From Aquisalibacillus elongatus (GTDB lineage Bacteria > Bacillota > Bacilli > Bacillales > Alkalibacillaceae), in contig NZ_RKRF01000010.1 in NCBI RefSeq assembly GCF_003843875.1, positions 124,001 through 188,000 on the forward strand: DNA of 64,000 bases, written 5' to 3'. Shown here in pieces: positions 43,710-52,460 of this stretch; the stretch's first letter is position 1; the number at the start of each line of letters is the position of its first letter. The position numbers and the translations under genes were made by a program. Below the pieces are notes generated by a model that was given only the letters and a program-made list of their open reading frames with translations, did not search any database and was not told the DNA's origin.

Positions 43710-45029
43710 CTAATTAAAGTGCTCCATAATCATATGTTCAGATTGAGGAAAGTTGAATTTCATTTGCCAAGCACCTATTCCTTTGATTCTATATTTCTTA
43801 ACGAGTTCATATTTAGCCAATAGGCTTCTAGCATCTTCAAACCAGACTTTATGATTAAATCCGTCCTCATCTGTGTAGCTAAACCATGGTGTTTGACTTT
43901 CCTCATCATATTGGATGGAACTCCCATAGTTTAAGGCTTTTTCAATGGCTTTTTGCTGCGAATAGGCTTGAGCTTGGCCAGTTCCAACATATAGTGGCCA
44001 ATAAGAAGGCCAATCATAGGCGTATAAAGGAATCCCCATAATGATTTTTTCTTTTGGCATGACAGAAGTGGCATAAGATAAAGTCTCACTTACGTTATTG
44101 ATAGGGGAAATAGGGCCAGGCTCGCCACCTCTCCAATGCCAGTCATATGTCATCAAAAAGATAAAATCGGCATATCGGCCAAGCGTTTTATAATCATAGC
44201 CGGTATTCCAAGCAGGCTTTTTTGCGCTTTGTAATGGCGGGACAGCTATGCCAACTTCCATATCAGCAGGTTGAAGCCTCTCTGCAAGCTGACGGATAAA
44301 TTGATTAAACAATGTTTGATCTTTAGGCGATAGCCCTTCAAAATCAATGACTACACCTTTCAGGTCATATTGATCTAACTTCTGATAAATTTCTTCGATG
44401 AGAACTCCAGACCTTTTTGGGTTGTTCAGAAGTTTTCGAGCCAATTTAGCATCAAAACCATCCTCAGATATGTTGGTAACTGTCACATAAGGCGCCACAT
44501 CATTTTTCCAAAGTATGTCTTTAAACGAGTCCATCTGCTCCAATTGACTTAAATGACCTTCTTCATCAGGATGATATTCAAATGCAGCGATTTGATTGAG
44601 AAATTTAAACTTTCTTCCAGAGACGCCATCCGCAATATGATCAGGACTGGCAAATGAACTAATCGTAACATCTGTTTTTAACGGTTTAGGAATCTGTATT
44701 TTCTTCCCGCCTGGTTTGATTAAATCACTAAAGTCATTCTGTTGCATTAAGTGAAACATCGATACTTGATGTCGTGCTGCAATGTCCAAAAATGTCTCAT
44801 CTTCGCTACCTATATATTCATTGGTATCTATAATAAGTGACTGACCTGGCACCAGTTGATCACCTGTAATTCCATTAATAGCTGAAATATCATTGGGATC
44901 TACCTCGTATTGCTGAGAAATTTTATAAAGAGTATCACCAGGTTTTACAATGTATATCACAGATGCTTGACTACTCATTGGCAAAGCAAAAATAAGCGTT
45001 AATAATAAAATAAAGACCTTTTTCATCAT
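43710..45029 (-). CDS. LysM plus glycoside hydrolase 18 protein, spore peptidoglycan type
   Basis: A 439-residue exported protein. A signal peptide (to about residue 22) is followed by a LysM domain (YIVKPGDTLYKISQQYEVDP, 26-67) and a weaker LysM-like repeat (70-115). The GH18 barrel has the catalytic motif VVIDFEG with Asp229 and Glu231. This arrangement is that of SleL/YaaH/YdhD N-acetylglucosaminidases, which act on spore cortex or cell-wall peptidoglycan. The conserved FLMTYDWHW and the C-terminal KGIGAWQM are present. GGGGG lies 4 bases before the ATG. Confidence 0.9.
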   Translation of the reverse strand: MMKKVFILLLTLIFALPMSSQASVIYIVKPGDTLYKISQQYEVDPNDISAINGITGDQLVPGQSLIIDTNEYIGSEDETFLDIAARHQVSMFHLMQQNDFSDLIKPGGKKIQIPKPLKTDVTISSFASPDHIADGVSGRKFKFLNQIAAFEYHPDEEGHLSQLEQMDSFKDILWKNDVAPYVTVTNISEDGFDAKLARKLLNNPKRSGVLIEEIYQKLDQYDLKGVVIDFEGLSPKDQTLFNQFIRQLAERLQPADMEVGIAVPPLQSAKKPAWNTGYDYKTLGRYADFIFLMTYDWHWRGGEPGPISPINNVSETLSYATSVMPKEKIIMGIPLYAYDWPSYWPLYVGTGQAQAYSQQKAIEKALNYGSSIQYDEESQTPWFSYTDEDGFNHKVWFEDARSLLAKYELVKKYRIKGIGAWQMKFNFPQSEHMIMEHFN

Positions 45030-45130
45030 ATAGCCCCCAAATCCTGAACTCTTATTATTATGCAGTATAAAACCCGCCTCTAATCACAAAAATAAGTAAG
45101 ATTAAAAAAGAAGATAACAGGGTGAAATAA

Positions 45131-45595
45131 ATGAATAAGATCAAAAGAGGAATCGCAACATCTATTTTATCAATTGGGATTGCCCAAGGGATGAAGATCT
45201 TCACATATAAGGTGCAAACAGGAGAATGGGATGTCAAAAAAGCTTTTGAATCAGGTGGGATGCCAAGTTCACATTCGGCAGGTGTTTCCGCACTAGCCAC
45301 ATATTTAGCAGCCAACAAAGGAGTGCTACATACAGAAACGGCTTTAGCAACCACATTTGGCATTATTGTCATGTACGATGCTCAAGGCATTCGCCGCCAC
45401 ACTGGCGAAATTGCTCAACTTGTAAATGACTTAAAAATTAAATTCGATGACTTGTCAGGCGACTTTCCGAGCTTTAAAGTCGTTGATTCAGACACGGAAT
45501 TAGAAGAAATGCTAGGCCATCAGCCAACAGAAGTTTTAGGTGGAGCTGCATTAGGAATTCTTATAGGGTTAATTTCTGCGAAGCTTGAAGATTAA
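45131..45595 (+). CDS. Divergent PAP2 (DUF212, YuiD-like) membrane protein
   Basis: A 154-residue membrane protein of the acid phosphatase/vanadium-haloperoxidase-related family. Motifs GGMPSSHSAGVSALATYLA, MYDAQGIRRHTGEIAQ and GHQPTEVLGGAALG correspond to the three phosphatase motifs of PAP2 enzymes. A phospholipid- or undecaprenyl-pyrophosphate-type phosphatase role is possible but unproven. It is divergent from the GH18 gene. AACAGGGTGAA precedes the ATG. Confidence 0.88.
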   Translation: MNKIKRGIATSILSIGIAQGMKIFTYKVQTGEWDVKKAFESGGMPSSHSAGVSALATYLAANKGVLHTETALATTFGIIVMYDAQGIRRHTGEIAQLVNDLKIKFDDLSGDFPSFKVVDSDTELEEMLGHQPTEVLGGAALGILIGLISAKLED

Positions 45596-45664
45596 TAAAA
45601 AGGGAATTTTCAATTCGACCAAGAATGTTTATAATAACAAATTGTTTTATAAAGAGGTGGGAAA

Positions 45665-46051
45665 GTGAATCAGTATGAAAATGTATTGAAGTACAAGGAT
45701 TACTTCGAAGATTTGAAACAAGATGACGTCGTTACATGGCGCAAACAGGGAGATCAAGGAGGCGCTTATGGCTTACCGTTTCCAGATTATCATACGAAGT
45801 TTAAAGAATTTATCCGGGAAGTAAAAAATAGCAATCTATTACACAAAGACTATATCAATCTATTAGAAGATAGTGAGTTTGATATTAATGATATCAATCA
45901 GTCTATTGAAGAAGCGGATTTTGAAAACTTAAGAGCCATCCTAACATTACTCATACGCCGTGAACGTTTCGGTGATGGGAACTGGGCTAGTTCTGTTGAA
46001 AGTGGAGATTTTTATTATGTTTTGGTAAGGTTAGAAGAATTGATCGATTAA
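45665..46051 (+). CDS. DUF6508-like hypothetical protein
   Basis: A 128-residue acidic protein that appears to match the DUF6508 family: the N-terminal YKDYFEDLKQDD and the C-terminal LTLLIRRERFGDGNWASSVE with FYYVLVRLEE. The family has no known function and occurs sporadically in Firmicutes. The start is GTG 45665 behind AGAGGTGGGAAA. It converges on the TPR regulator gene with 15 bp between stops and no terminator. Confidence 0.72.
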   Translation: MNQYENVLKYKDYFEDLKQDDVVTWRKQGDQGGAYGLPFPDYHTKFKEFIREVKNSNLLHKDYINLLEDSEFDINDINQSIEEADFENLRAILTLLIRRERFGDGNWASSVESGDFYYVLVRLEELID

Positions 46052-46066
46052 AAGGTGTGCCCAGAA

Positions 46067-46954
46067 CTATTCAACTATGCCCATCAATTCTTCTAGATCC
46101 TGCAAGTCCTTTATCGATTTATTATGTTTGTAAGTATTAGCTTCAATATGAAACAAATGGATCGATTGTTTTAACAAATCATGTGCTAATTCGTATTCAC
46201 CCAATCGTTGATGAATTTTGGCAAGCATGTGCTTGGTATCACCTAACTTATAGATTAATTGGTTCATCTCCAAATGCTCTAACACCTGATAACAGACAGT
46301 GATTGCTTCATCTAAATTCCACTGGTAGTAGTAACAGTAGGCTAGATTATATCCGACTAAAGAAGGCAGCGTCTTGTCAGATACATAGGGTAGTTTATTT
46401 AGAGCGTTATGAGCAGCCTTAAAATAAGGCATCGAGAAATCAATGCTCTCACTATAAATCTTAATATAACCAAGTGAATTACAGATTCCGATATCCAATT
46501 CAGTGTAAATATGCCCATTATAAATTTCTTTTAGAATGTGCTGTGCTTTCATTAAATCATTTTCAGCTTCATGACTATAAATCGCATCATGCCATTTGAT
46601 AAATCTCTTAACAATATGTATCTCTGGACCATCGTCTAAGTTATTCATAAAGTTTTTAAATTCCTCTAATATAATTGATAAACTATGAAAATCACCATGG
46701 TAAGTGGCCTCTCTACAAAGCCTTTTGTATTTTTCAATTTCCGATAATTGACGATTACTTAAATGACTAACCATAAAATCGATAGGAACCATTAACTTAT
46801 GACATATCGCCGTTAACACATCAATGCGTGGCATTTGCTCACCTTTTTCAATTCTGAATAACGTTGAAGGATCACAAATCCCATCGGCTAATTCTTTCCT
46901 CGTCATACCAATTATTTTTCTATAATACTGAATGTTTTCACTAACGTTTTCCAC
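46067..46954 (-). CDS. PlcR/RRNPP-like regulator: HTH plus TPR domain
   Basis: A 295-residue protein. An XRE-type helix-turn-helix (TRKELADGICDPSTLFRIEK) is at residues 17-36. The rest is helical with TPR-like repeats, for example LVGYNLAYCYYYQWNLDEAI and HQRLGEYELAHDLLKQSI. PlcR, NprR and related quorum-sensing regulators have this layout and bind a short exported peptide in the TPR groove. No obvious propeptide gene lies next to it. The frame extends to 46999, but GAGGTG 5-6 bases before GTG 46954 fixes the start. Targets unknown. Confidence 0.8.
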   Translation of the reverse strand: MENVSENIQYYRKIIGMTRKELADGICDPSTLFRIEKGEQMPRIDVLTAICHKLMVPIDFMVSHLSNRQLSEIEKYKRLCREATYHGDFHSLSIILEEFKNFMNNLDDGPEIHIVKRFIKWHDAIYSHEAENDLMKAQHILKEIYNGHIYTELDIGICNSLGYIKIYSESIDFSMPYFKAAHNALNKLPYVSDKTLPSLVGYNLAYCYYYQWNLDEAITVCYQVLEHLEMNQLIYKLGDTKHMLAKIHQRLGEYELAHDLLKQSIHLFHIEANTYKHNKSIKDLQDLEELMGIVE

Positions 46955-47058
46955 AGCGACACCTCTGTTAATTAAAAACTTAACAAAATCTTGCAACAAT
47001 GCATATTTACGAAGGACTGGTTTTAGTTAACAATTAATATAAAGATTAGTCAAAATAT

Positions 47059-47067
47059 TGGTATAAT
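47059..47067 (+). promoter_or_regulatory. Extended -10 promoter of the VOC gene
   Basis: TTGGTATAAT contains an extended -10 (TGG before TATAAT at 47062-47067), about 50 bp upstream of the start. The -35 is weak. Confidence 0.45.
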
Positions 47068-47115
47068 TATATCATAAAAAGCTGCCTAATCTATTTAATA
47101 ATTGAGAGGATGTTT

Positions 47116-47481
47116 TTGCGAATGCAAGTATCAGTCATTTCAGTAGGAGTACATGATATGGACCAAGCCCTAAGTTTTTATAGCGAAAAACTAGGAATTG
47201 AAGTCGGATCCAAAAAGTACTACCCAGAGATTGTTGAGCTGAAGAGTTCAGTACCGATTATTTTGTTTGCAGTTGATCGGAAAACAGAAATTGAGTACGA
47301 GAAAGATTCATATGTCGCAGTAGGGTTAAATGTAGAGAGCGCTAATGACACCATTAAAGATCTAAAAGCAAAAGGTGTTGACTTAATATTTGAAGAACCT
47401 GTGCCTTTCCCGCTAGGAATGATGACCGCTGCCAAAGACCCATCTGGTAATGTAGTTGAATTTTTGGAGTTTAATAACTAA
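47116..47481 (+). CDS. VOC (glyoxalase/bleomycin-resistance fold) protein
   Basis: About 121 residues with the two beta-alpha-beta-beta-beta units of the vicinal oxygen chelate fold. QVSVISVGVHDMDQALSFYSEKLG starts the first unit and AAKDPSGNVVEFLEF ends the second. The final Glu of VVEFLE is a typical metal ligand. Substrate unknown; glyoxalase-like or antibiotic-binding functions are both common in the superfamily. ATG 47110 touches the SD GAGAGG. TTG 47116 (6 bases) or ATG 47122 (12 bases) are better placed. Confidence 0.82.
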   Translation: MRMQVSVISVGVHDMDQALSFYSEKLGIEVGSKKYYPEIVELKSSVPIILFAVDRKTEIEYEKDSYVAVGLNVESANDTIKDLKAKGVDLIFEEPVPFPLGMMTAAKDPSGNVVEFLEFNN

Positions 47482-47603
47482 TATAAAAAAGAGAACCTAT
47501 AAATTGTAACGGATTCACTTGAGAGGGAGAAAAACCCAAATAACAAAAGGAAAATATCACCCTTTCGCAAGAAATTAACACCCGAAAAAACAATATGTTA
47601 ACC

Positions 47604-47635
47604 AAAACACTCGATTAATTCGAGTGTTTTTATTT
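47604..47635. terminator. Bidirectional terminator downstream of the VOC gene
   Basis: AAAACACTCGA and TCGAGTGTTTT form an 11-bp stem with a 5-base loop and a T-rich tail. It also borders the DUF3231 remnant on the other strand. Confidence 0.8.
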
Positions 47636-47640
47636 AGATT

Positions 47641-47712
47641 TTAGAAGGTGATATATTCACCCCACAATGTCCCTATTTCAGCAGATGTGAGATTGATTTC
47701 TTCTTTACCCAT
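47641..47712 (-). pseudogene. Remnant of a DUF3231 gene (N-terminal 23 codons)
   Basis: A strong SD (GAGGTGATTAAT) precedes ATG and 23 codons reading KEEINLTSAEIGTLWGEYI before TAA. LTSAEIGTLWGEYI is the typical N-terminus of DUF3231 proteins, which are normally about 170 residues or more. No continuation was found, so this looks like a truncated gene. The surrounding 47713-48071 holds no other supported gene. Confidence 0.6.
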
Positions 47713-48071
47713 ATTAATCACCTCATTAATATTCTTCCCGAATCATAGGGCTTTATAAGGGAAGTTTTACCATATGAAAAAAGGTGATTAGAATACACAA
47801 TCATTAATCCATCTTAAGTGTTTAAAAGATAAAGTAACAATTTCCATTGTTTAACTTTGGAGGTGTTAGTTTAATAAGACATTATAAAATTATAAGTGTC
47901 AAAAAAATATTTTAAAGGATAGCGTCTCAAAACTGAACGGTTTACAAGTATCATTGCAAGGTTTTTGTGTATTAAATTTAATAATACCTAATCATCATTA
48001 TTGATATCCTTGGGAACTTTAACAATAAATGTGATATGAATAAAATTTCACACTTCAATTTATTAAACGTG

Positions 48072-48111
48072 TTGACAAAGAAGATTACATACAATAGTAT
48101 ATACAATATAC
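48072..48111 (+). promoter_or_regulatory. Promoter and operator of the GntR-ABC operon
   Basis: TTGACA (48072-48077) and TAGTAT (48095-48100) are 17 bp apart. GTATATACAATATAC (48097-48111) is a perfect 6+3+6 inverted repeat over the -10, and related TATATAC units continue to 48131. It fits autorepression by the GntR/YtrA-type regulator. Confidence 0.65.
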
Positions 48112-48144
48112 ACAATATATACATTATATACAAAAGAGGTTAAC

Positions 48145-48525
48145 ATGAATATTATAATATCTAATTCATCTAAAGAACCGATATTTGAACAGATAAAAAA
48201 CCAAATTAAGCAGAGTGTTTTGCGGAATGAAATTAAAGAGGGTGATTCCCTTCCTTCGATGCGACGTTTGGCAAAAGAGTTACGAATTAGTGTGATTACG
48301 ACAAAGCGTGCCTATGAGGAATTAGAAAATGAAGGGTTTATTATTTCGTTTGTTGGAAAAGGTTCTTTTGTTGCTGGACAAAATAAAGATCTTTTAAAAG
48401 AAAAACGATTAACAATGATTGAGGAAAGTCTTTCAGAGATTATTTCAGAAAGTAAAGCATTAAACATCAGTCTTTCTGAAATGAAACAAATGCTTGAACT
48501 TTTATATGGGGAAGGAGAGGAATAA
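48145..48525 (+). CDS. GntR-family (YtrA-type) transcriptional regulator
   Basis: A 126-residue repressor with the N-terminal winged helix of the YtrA subfamily: PIFEQIKNQIKQSVLRNEIK, then EGDSLPSMRRLAKELRISVI and TTKRAYEELENEGFI. The short C-terminal dimerisation tail is typical of YtrA regulators, which control ABC transporters encoded next to them. Its stop overlaps the ATPase gene start by one base. Operator-like repeats precede it. AAAGAGG precedes the ATG. Confidence 0.9.
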   Translation: MNIIISNSSKEPIFEQIKNQIKQSVLRNEIKEGDSLPSMRRLAKELRISVITTKRAYEELENEGFIISFVGKGSFVAGQNKDLLKEKRLTMIEESLSEIISESKALNISLSEMKQMLELLYGEGEE

Positions 48526-49391
48526 TGGAAAATGTAGTTAAGTTTGAAAATGTTAATAAATCGTTTAATGATTTTCAATTAAACGATGTTTGTTTCTCGG
48601 TTAAAAAAGGGTATATCACAGGTTTTATTGGTCCTAATGGATCAGGGAAGACCACAACCATTAAGCTTATTATGAGTTTGTTGAAGCGAAATTCAGGAGA
48701 TCTTAAGGTATTTGGAGAAGAGACTGTAGCCAATAGCAAAGAAATTAAGCAACGAATTGGTTTTGTTTATGCTGAAAATCATTTTTATAATCATCTTTCT
48801 GTAAAGCAAATGAAACGTTTGGTCTCTTCATTTTATGATAATTGGGATGAATCAACATTCCAATCTTATATGAAGTATTTTAATCTACCATGGAAGAAAA
48901 AAATTAAACATTTATCTACAGGAATGAGAATGAAACTCTCTTTAGCGATCGCTTTATCGCATGATGCAGAATTAATTATTATGGATGAACCAACCTCTGG
49001 GTTGGATCCTGTATTCCGAAGAGAAATTCTTGATATTTTATCCGAAATCATTCAAGACGAAAATAAAACAGTCTTTTTTTCTACACATATAACTACAGAT
49101 TTAGAGCAAATTGCAGATTATATAACTTTTATCTATAATGGCGAAATAATTTTTGATGATGAAAAAGATCATATTTTAGAAAAGTATCACATTATAAGAG
49201 GGGCAAAGGAATTGTTAGATGATGATATTCGTCAAATGTTTATCCATCTGAGGGAAACTTCTGTTGGATTTGAAGCGTTAACAGATAATCCGCAGAAGGT
49301 CAGGAATTTGATGGGGAATGACATCATTATGGAACCGGCTTCATTGGAGGAAATTATGGTATATACCGTAAGGAGTGGGCAACATGCGTAG
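48525..49391 (+). CDS. ABC transporter ATP-binding protein (YtrB-like)
   Basis: A 288-residue ATPase. Walker A GPNGSGKTT is near residue 37, the signature is degenerate as LSTGMRMKLSLA, Walker B is LIIMDEPTSGLDP, and the H-loop is FFSTHIT. It pairs with the following membrane protein to form an exporter of the BcrA/YtrB class, often induced by cell-wall antibiotics. The substrate is unknown. The next start lies inside this gene (8-bp overlap). Confidence 0.92.
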   Translation: MENVVKFENVNKSFNDFQLNDVCFSVKKGYITGFIGPNGSGKTTTIKLIMSLLKRNSGDLKVFGEETVANSKEIKQRIGFVYAENHFYNHLSVKQMKRLVSSFYDNWDESTFQSYMKYFNLPWKKKIKHLSTGMRMKLSLAIALSHDAELIIMDEPTSGLDPVFRREILDILSEIIQDENKTVFFSTHITTDLEQIADYITFIYNGEIIFDDEKDHILEKYHIIRGAKELLDDDIRQMFIHLRETSVGFEALTDNPQKVRNLMGNDIIMEPASLEEIMVYTVRSGQHA

Positions 49392-50016
49392 TTTACTTTT
49401 AAAAGAATGGATAGTTAATCGTTCGATTATTTTGAGTATGACCACCTTATTAGTATTGGGATCTATTTTCGCTGAATTATTCAGCAATCATGGTCAGGAC
49501 CCCATTTACTTGGCGGTAATATTTGGCTGCCTTTTCCCTTTTGTTGGTGATATGTCTGAAAACACGAATCAAAGTGAAAATCTTATCAATAGCTTGCCAG
49601 TCAATCGACAAGAAATTGTTGCATCAAAATATGTAAGCGCGTTTTTATTTAGTTTGTTAATAATAGTAATGGTGGCGGTAATCAAGCTTTTTCCCATATT
49701 TAATGGGGTTCGTTTAATAGAACTGGCATTGAGTTTTACATTGGTTGGAATGTTTATTTCAATTTATTTTCCCTTGTTGTACTTTTTGGGACCGAGGTTT
49801 GTAATGATTGGTATGATGGTACTTGGGATTGTAAGTCTAACCTTTCTTCCCCAACTCATTAATACGGGCATTAAAAAAAACTTTTGGGGTTTGACTGAAT
49901 ATTATCAACAGATGTCAACAGAATGGGTGTCTATTATTCTTTTAGGAATAACTGCTGGTCTACTTCTTGTATCATGGTTCATTTCGGGACGGATATATAT
50001 GAAAAAACAGTTTTAA
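49384..50016 (+). CDS. ABC-2-type transporter permease
   Basis: A 210-residue membrane protein with six hydrophobic segments, for example ILSMTTLLVLGSIFAELF, ALSFTLVGMFISIYFPLLYFL and IILLGITAGLLLVSWFISG. The N-terminal MRSLLLKEWIVNRS and the loop ENTNQSENLINSLPVNRQEI are typical of ABC-2 permeases of YtrC/bacitracin-type exporters. The start at 49384 is set by AAGGAGTGG. The frame beginning at 49375 is too close to that SD. Last gene of the operon. Confidence 0.87.
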   Translation: MRSLLLKEWIVNRSIILSMTTLLVLGSIFAELFSNHGQDPIYLAVIFGCLFPFVGDMSENTNQSENLINSLPVNRQEIVASKYVSAFLFSLLIIVMVAVIKLFPIFNGVRLIELALSFTLVGMFISIYFPLLYFLGPRFVMIGMMVLGIVSLTFLPQLINTGIKKNFWGLTEYYQQMSTEWVSIILLGITAGLLLVSWFISGRIYMKKQF

Positions 50017-50473
50017 TGTATAAATAGAGAAACTAAGCGGTAAAGAACTGGAAGAAATTCAAGCCACTTGTCAGAACATCTTGGATGGATGAATTGGCTT
50101 ATAATCTTTATACTTCATAAAAGTTCCTCCTAAGTATTGGTCACTTTAATCATCTTAGCGAGGAACTCTTTTTAAACAAACTTGAAACTTAACTCTCTAC
50201 TCTAAATAAGGAGAAATTGATAAGCTTACATAAATTTCTGTAGTATGTATAATTTTCTGCTATTAAAAGTTTTAAAACTATGCTGATTCGATTGTTATTT
50301 TTAAACAATCATAAAAAGAAATGCCTTTATATAGGCATTTCTAAAGTCTTGATTCTGCTGCGATTTCAGTTTTAATAATGTGTTATTTCGTAGTCTATTT
50401 GGACTGTTATTTGACGTTTTCTCCGCCTCAAGAGAACCCGAGATATAAATTGGGTTCTCTTATATTTTGAAAG
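50017..50473. other. Intergenic region with hairpins, no supported gene
   Basis: Holds a hairpin at 50121-50174 (AGTTCCTC / GAGGAACT with CTAAG/CTTAG inside, then TTTTT), a probable terminator for the ABC operon. A second (GAAATGCC / GGCATTTC, about 50318-50341) and an inverted repeat at 50430-50461 follow. No ORF with a ribosome binding site was seen. Confidence 0.5.
50430..50461 (-). terminator. Inverted repeat after the YrhK-like gene
   Basis: AAGAGAACCC and GGGTTCTCTT form a 10-bp stem with a 12-base loop just past the stop at 50474. The T tract on the minus side is weak. Confidence 0.5.
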
Positions 50474-50791
50474 TTAATTTTCCTTCATCTCATCATATTC
50501 CCTACCATAATGCCCACGAGCCTTTATCTCGTGAACAAGACGAATCGTCGGTTTAATCATAAACTGAAAGCTGGCGATGACAAACAACGTCACACCCCAA
50601 GTCTTCAACGATTCAAAGTAGAAGAAAATACTTCCAACCAAGAACCAAAAGGCAATCGTAAAATCATTGAGCGTATATAGAACATTATAAATATCTTTGT
50701 AGAATCGATTATGCTTTTTCATCTGATTATCCACATAATCCTCTCGAGATTGATGATGTATATGAGAGTTGGATTGAGTTTGTTGTGACAT
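50474..50791 (-). CDS. YrhK-family small membrane protein
   Basis: A 105-residue protein with a hydrophilic N-terminus (about 45 residues, His/Gln-rich) and two transmembrane segments: FTIAFWFLVGSIFFYFES and WGVTLFVIASFQFMIKPT. The core LNDFTIAFWFLVGSIFFYFE with IKPTIRLVHEI matches the YrhK domain. Family function is unknown. GGAGAGGTTC precedes the ATG. The N-terminal extension is longer than in B. subtilis YrhK. Confidence 0.83.
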   Translation of the reverse strand: MSQQTQSNSHIHHQSREDYVDNQMKKHNRFYKDIYNVLYTLNDFTIAFWFLVGSIFFYFESLKTWGVTLFVIASFQFMIKPTIRLVHEIKARGHYGREYDEMKEN

Positions 50792-50944
50792 AGAACCTCT
50801 CCTTGAGTGAAAGTTCCATATTGAATGTTTAACCTTGATAATGAAATTTGAAACGTGCTAGGAATATTCACTAATGGAAGGAAATTTACTAATATTTGAA
50901 GAAAATCCTTCTATAGTTAGAAAGATAAGTGAAAAGGAGTTTTT

Positions 50945-51577
50945 ATGAATATTTGGGTGAAAAGAGGAATTTACATACTAATTGTTGCTATATTGATCTC
51001 AATCACGATCTATCAGCAAATAAATTTAAACAAGTATAATCATTGGATTTCAGATGATTTGAATGATGACCTAGCAGCTATTGGTATTGGCATTAACCAA
51101 AATACAGAAGTGCTCAATGATATAGTTGATCAACAACAGCTTACTGAAACACAAGTAAATGAATTAGAGAGTAACTATGGAAAAATATATAGAATGACAA
51201 ACCTTTTTGAATTTGCGATTAGATTTATGGGTTTTGACAGTCAGGATTTTAATTACACAAAACAGTCTTCCCCATGGAAGTTTGCCAGCAATTTAAGTGA
51301 TGAAGCAGAATACATGTTTACTTCTAAATCAAATTCAAATGAAAAAATCACATTAACCGAAGAAGAATTAACCATATTCGAGGGAGCACTTGAACTTCAT
51401 ACAGCATGGCAGGAACTAGTGAAAGATTATTATCCGAAAATCAACTCAGAAGGCGCACACATGCACTTCTATGATGATCATGACGGTATGAAGAAAGATG
51501 ATGACTGGATAAACTTCTTGCAAGATTTGGTTGATGAGACTGAGGAGTATAATCTTTTTGGAGTGCGGTCTGAGTAG
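50945..51577 (+). CDS. Membrane-anchored hypothetical protein
   Basis: A 210-residue protein with one N-terminal transmembrane helix (GIYILIVAILISITIYQQI) and an acidic extracytoplasmic part of about 180 residues without cysteines. Predicted mainly helical. AAAAGGAG precedes the ATG. I recognise no family. The ending with HFYDDHDGMKKDDDW is rich in Asp/His, which could bind cations. It appears monocistronic. Confidence 0.7.
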   Translation: MNIWVKRGIYILIVAILISITIYQQINLNKYNHWISDDLNDDLAAIGIGINQNTEVLNDIVDQQQLTETQVNELESNYGKIYRMTNLFEFAIRFMGFDSQDFNYTKQSSPWKFASNLSDEAEYMFTSKSNSNEKITLTEEELTIFEGALELHTAWQELVKDYYPKINSEGAHMHFYDDHDGMKKDDDWINFLQDLVDETEEYNLFGVRSE

Positions 51578-51702
51578 GAACTCGATTTGCAAGAGCAATA
51601 ATAACCCAATTGAATAAGTGACGACCAAATCATTAGTTAAGTAGTATCTTAATCATCAGTTATAGTACGATATTTCTATTACATAGAAAGGTGTGATGGC
51701 TT

Positions 51703-51804
51703 ATGGCATATAAACTAAATCATTTTGACAGTGAAGGTTTTGGTAATTGGACAAAGTTCATACAAGGGAGATGTCACATTGGAATTAATGGAGGAAACAT
51801 TTAA
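51703..51804 (+). other. Short ORF overlapping the start of the GNAT gene
   Basis: ATG at 51703 has AAAGGTG upstream and runs 33 codons in another frame than the acetyltransferase, ending at TAA 51802. It may be a leader peptide, or the decayed original N-terminus of the GNAT gene after a frameshift. No family recognised. Confidence 0.35.
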
Positions 51805-52354
51805 TATTGTTTCAGAAACTGAGAGGTTAGTTATTAAACCATTAAAGAAAGCTGATTATAATAATTGGCTTCATGAATTTGAGAGTCGTTATCCATCTCA
51901 ACATAGACATGATCAAGGTAAAATGGATATGAGTGACTGTACACTAGAGTGGTTTCATCGATTAGTAGACAAACATCAGGAGTTAGCGCTACAAGATATT
52001 GCCTATGTTTTTGGTGTGTTTAGAAAAGATGACGGTAAACATCTGGGAATGGTAGATTTCTCAACTTTAGCCAGAGATGACTTTCAATGGGGAAGGGTCG
52101 GCTATTCAATTCATAACCAATATTGGAGAAATGGTTATGGCAAAGAATCCGTTAAAGAGGCATTGAATATTGCTTTCAAATATTTAAACTTCCACCGTAT
52201 CGAAGCTCATATCAACATTGCTAACCAGCCTTCCTCCAAACTAGCAGAAAGTGTTGGCATGGAATACGAATGTACAAGAAAAGGTTTTATCTATGAGTTT
52301 GGGCAGTGGACGGATAATCTAGTTTACTTTAAAAATTCAAATGAATGTTGCTAA
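51725..52354 (+). CDS. GNAT-family N-acetyltransferase
   Basis: An acetyl-CoA-dependent acetyltransferase of the RimJ/RimL type. SETERLVIKPLKKADYNNW starts the domain, GYSIHNQYWRNGYGKESVKE carries the acetyl-CoA pyrophosphate loop, and RIEAHINIANQPSSKLAESV with GMEYE ends it. The start is uncertain: TTG 51725 has no SD, and ATG 51788 (giving about 188 residues) fits the domain boundary better but also lacks a strong SD. Substrate unknown; ribosomal-protein or aminoglycoside-like acceptors occur in the family. Confidence 0.8.
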   Translation: MTVKVLVIGQSSYKGDVTLELMEETFNIVSETERLVIKPLKKADYNNWLHEFESRYPSQHRHDQGKMDMSDCTLEWFHRLVDKHQELALQDIAYVFGVFRKDDGKHLGMVDFSTLARDDFQWGRVGYSIHNQYWRNGYGKESVKEALNIAFKYLNFHRIEAHINIANQPSSKLAESVGMEYECTRKGFIYEFGQWTDNLVYFKNSNECC

Positions 52355-52359
52355 TAGGG

Positions 52360-52392
52360 AAGCGGTTGTTCAGGTGAACAATCGCTTTTATA
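52360..52392 (+). terminator. Terminator after the GNAT gene
   Basis: AAGCGGTTGTTC and GAACAATCGCTT pair over 12 bp (one G-U) around a 4-base loop, then TTATAAT. Confidence 0.8.
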
Positions 52393-52460
52393 ATCTTGTA
52401 AAAAAAAGGCATTATTTTTAGAGGGATTTGTTAAAGAAGTGCTTAAGTAACTTCAGGCTA

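Noticed and set aside
47900..47960. Possible insertion-sequence end (GCGTCTCAAAACTGAACGG)
   Set aside because: Reminiscent of some IS termini, but no transposase fragment, matching opposite end or target duplication was found.
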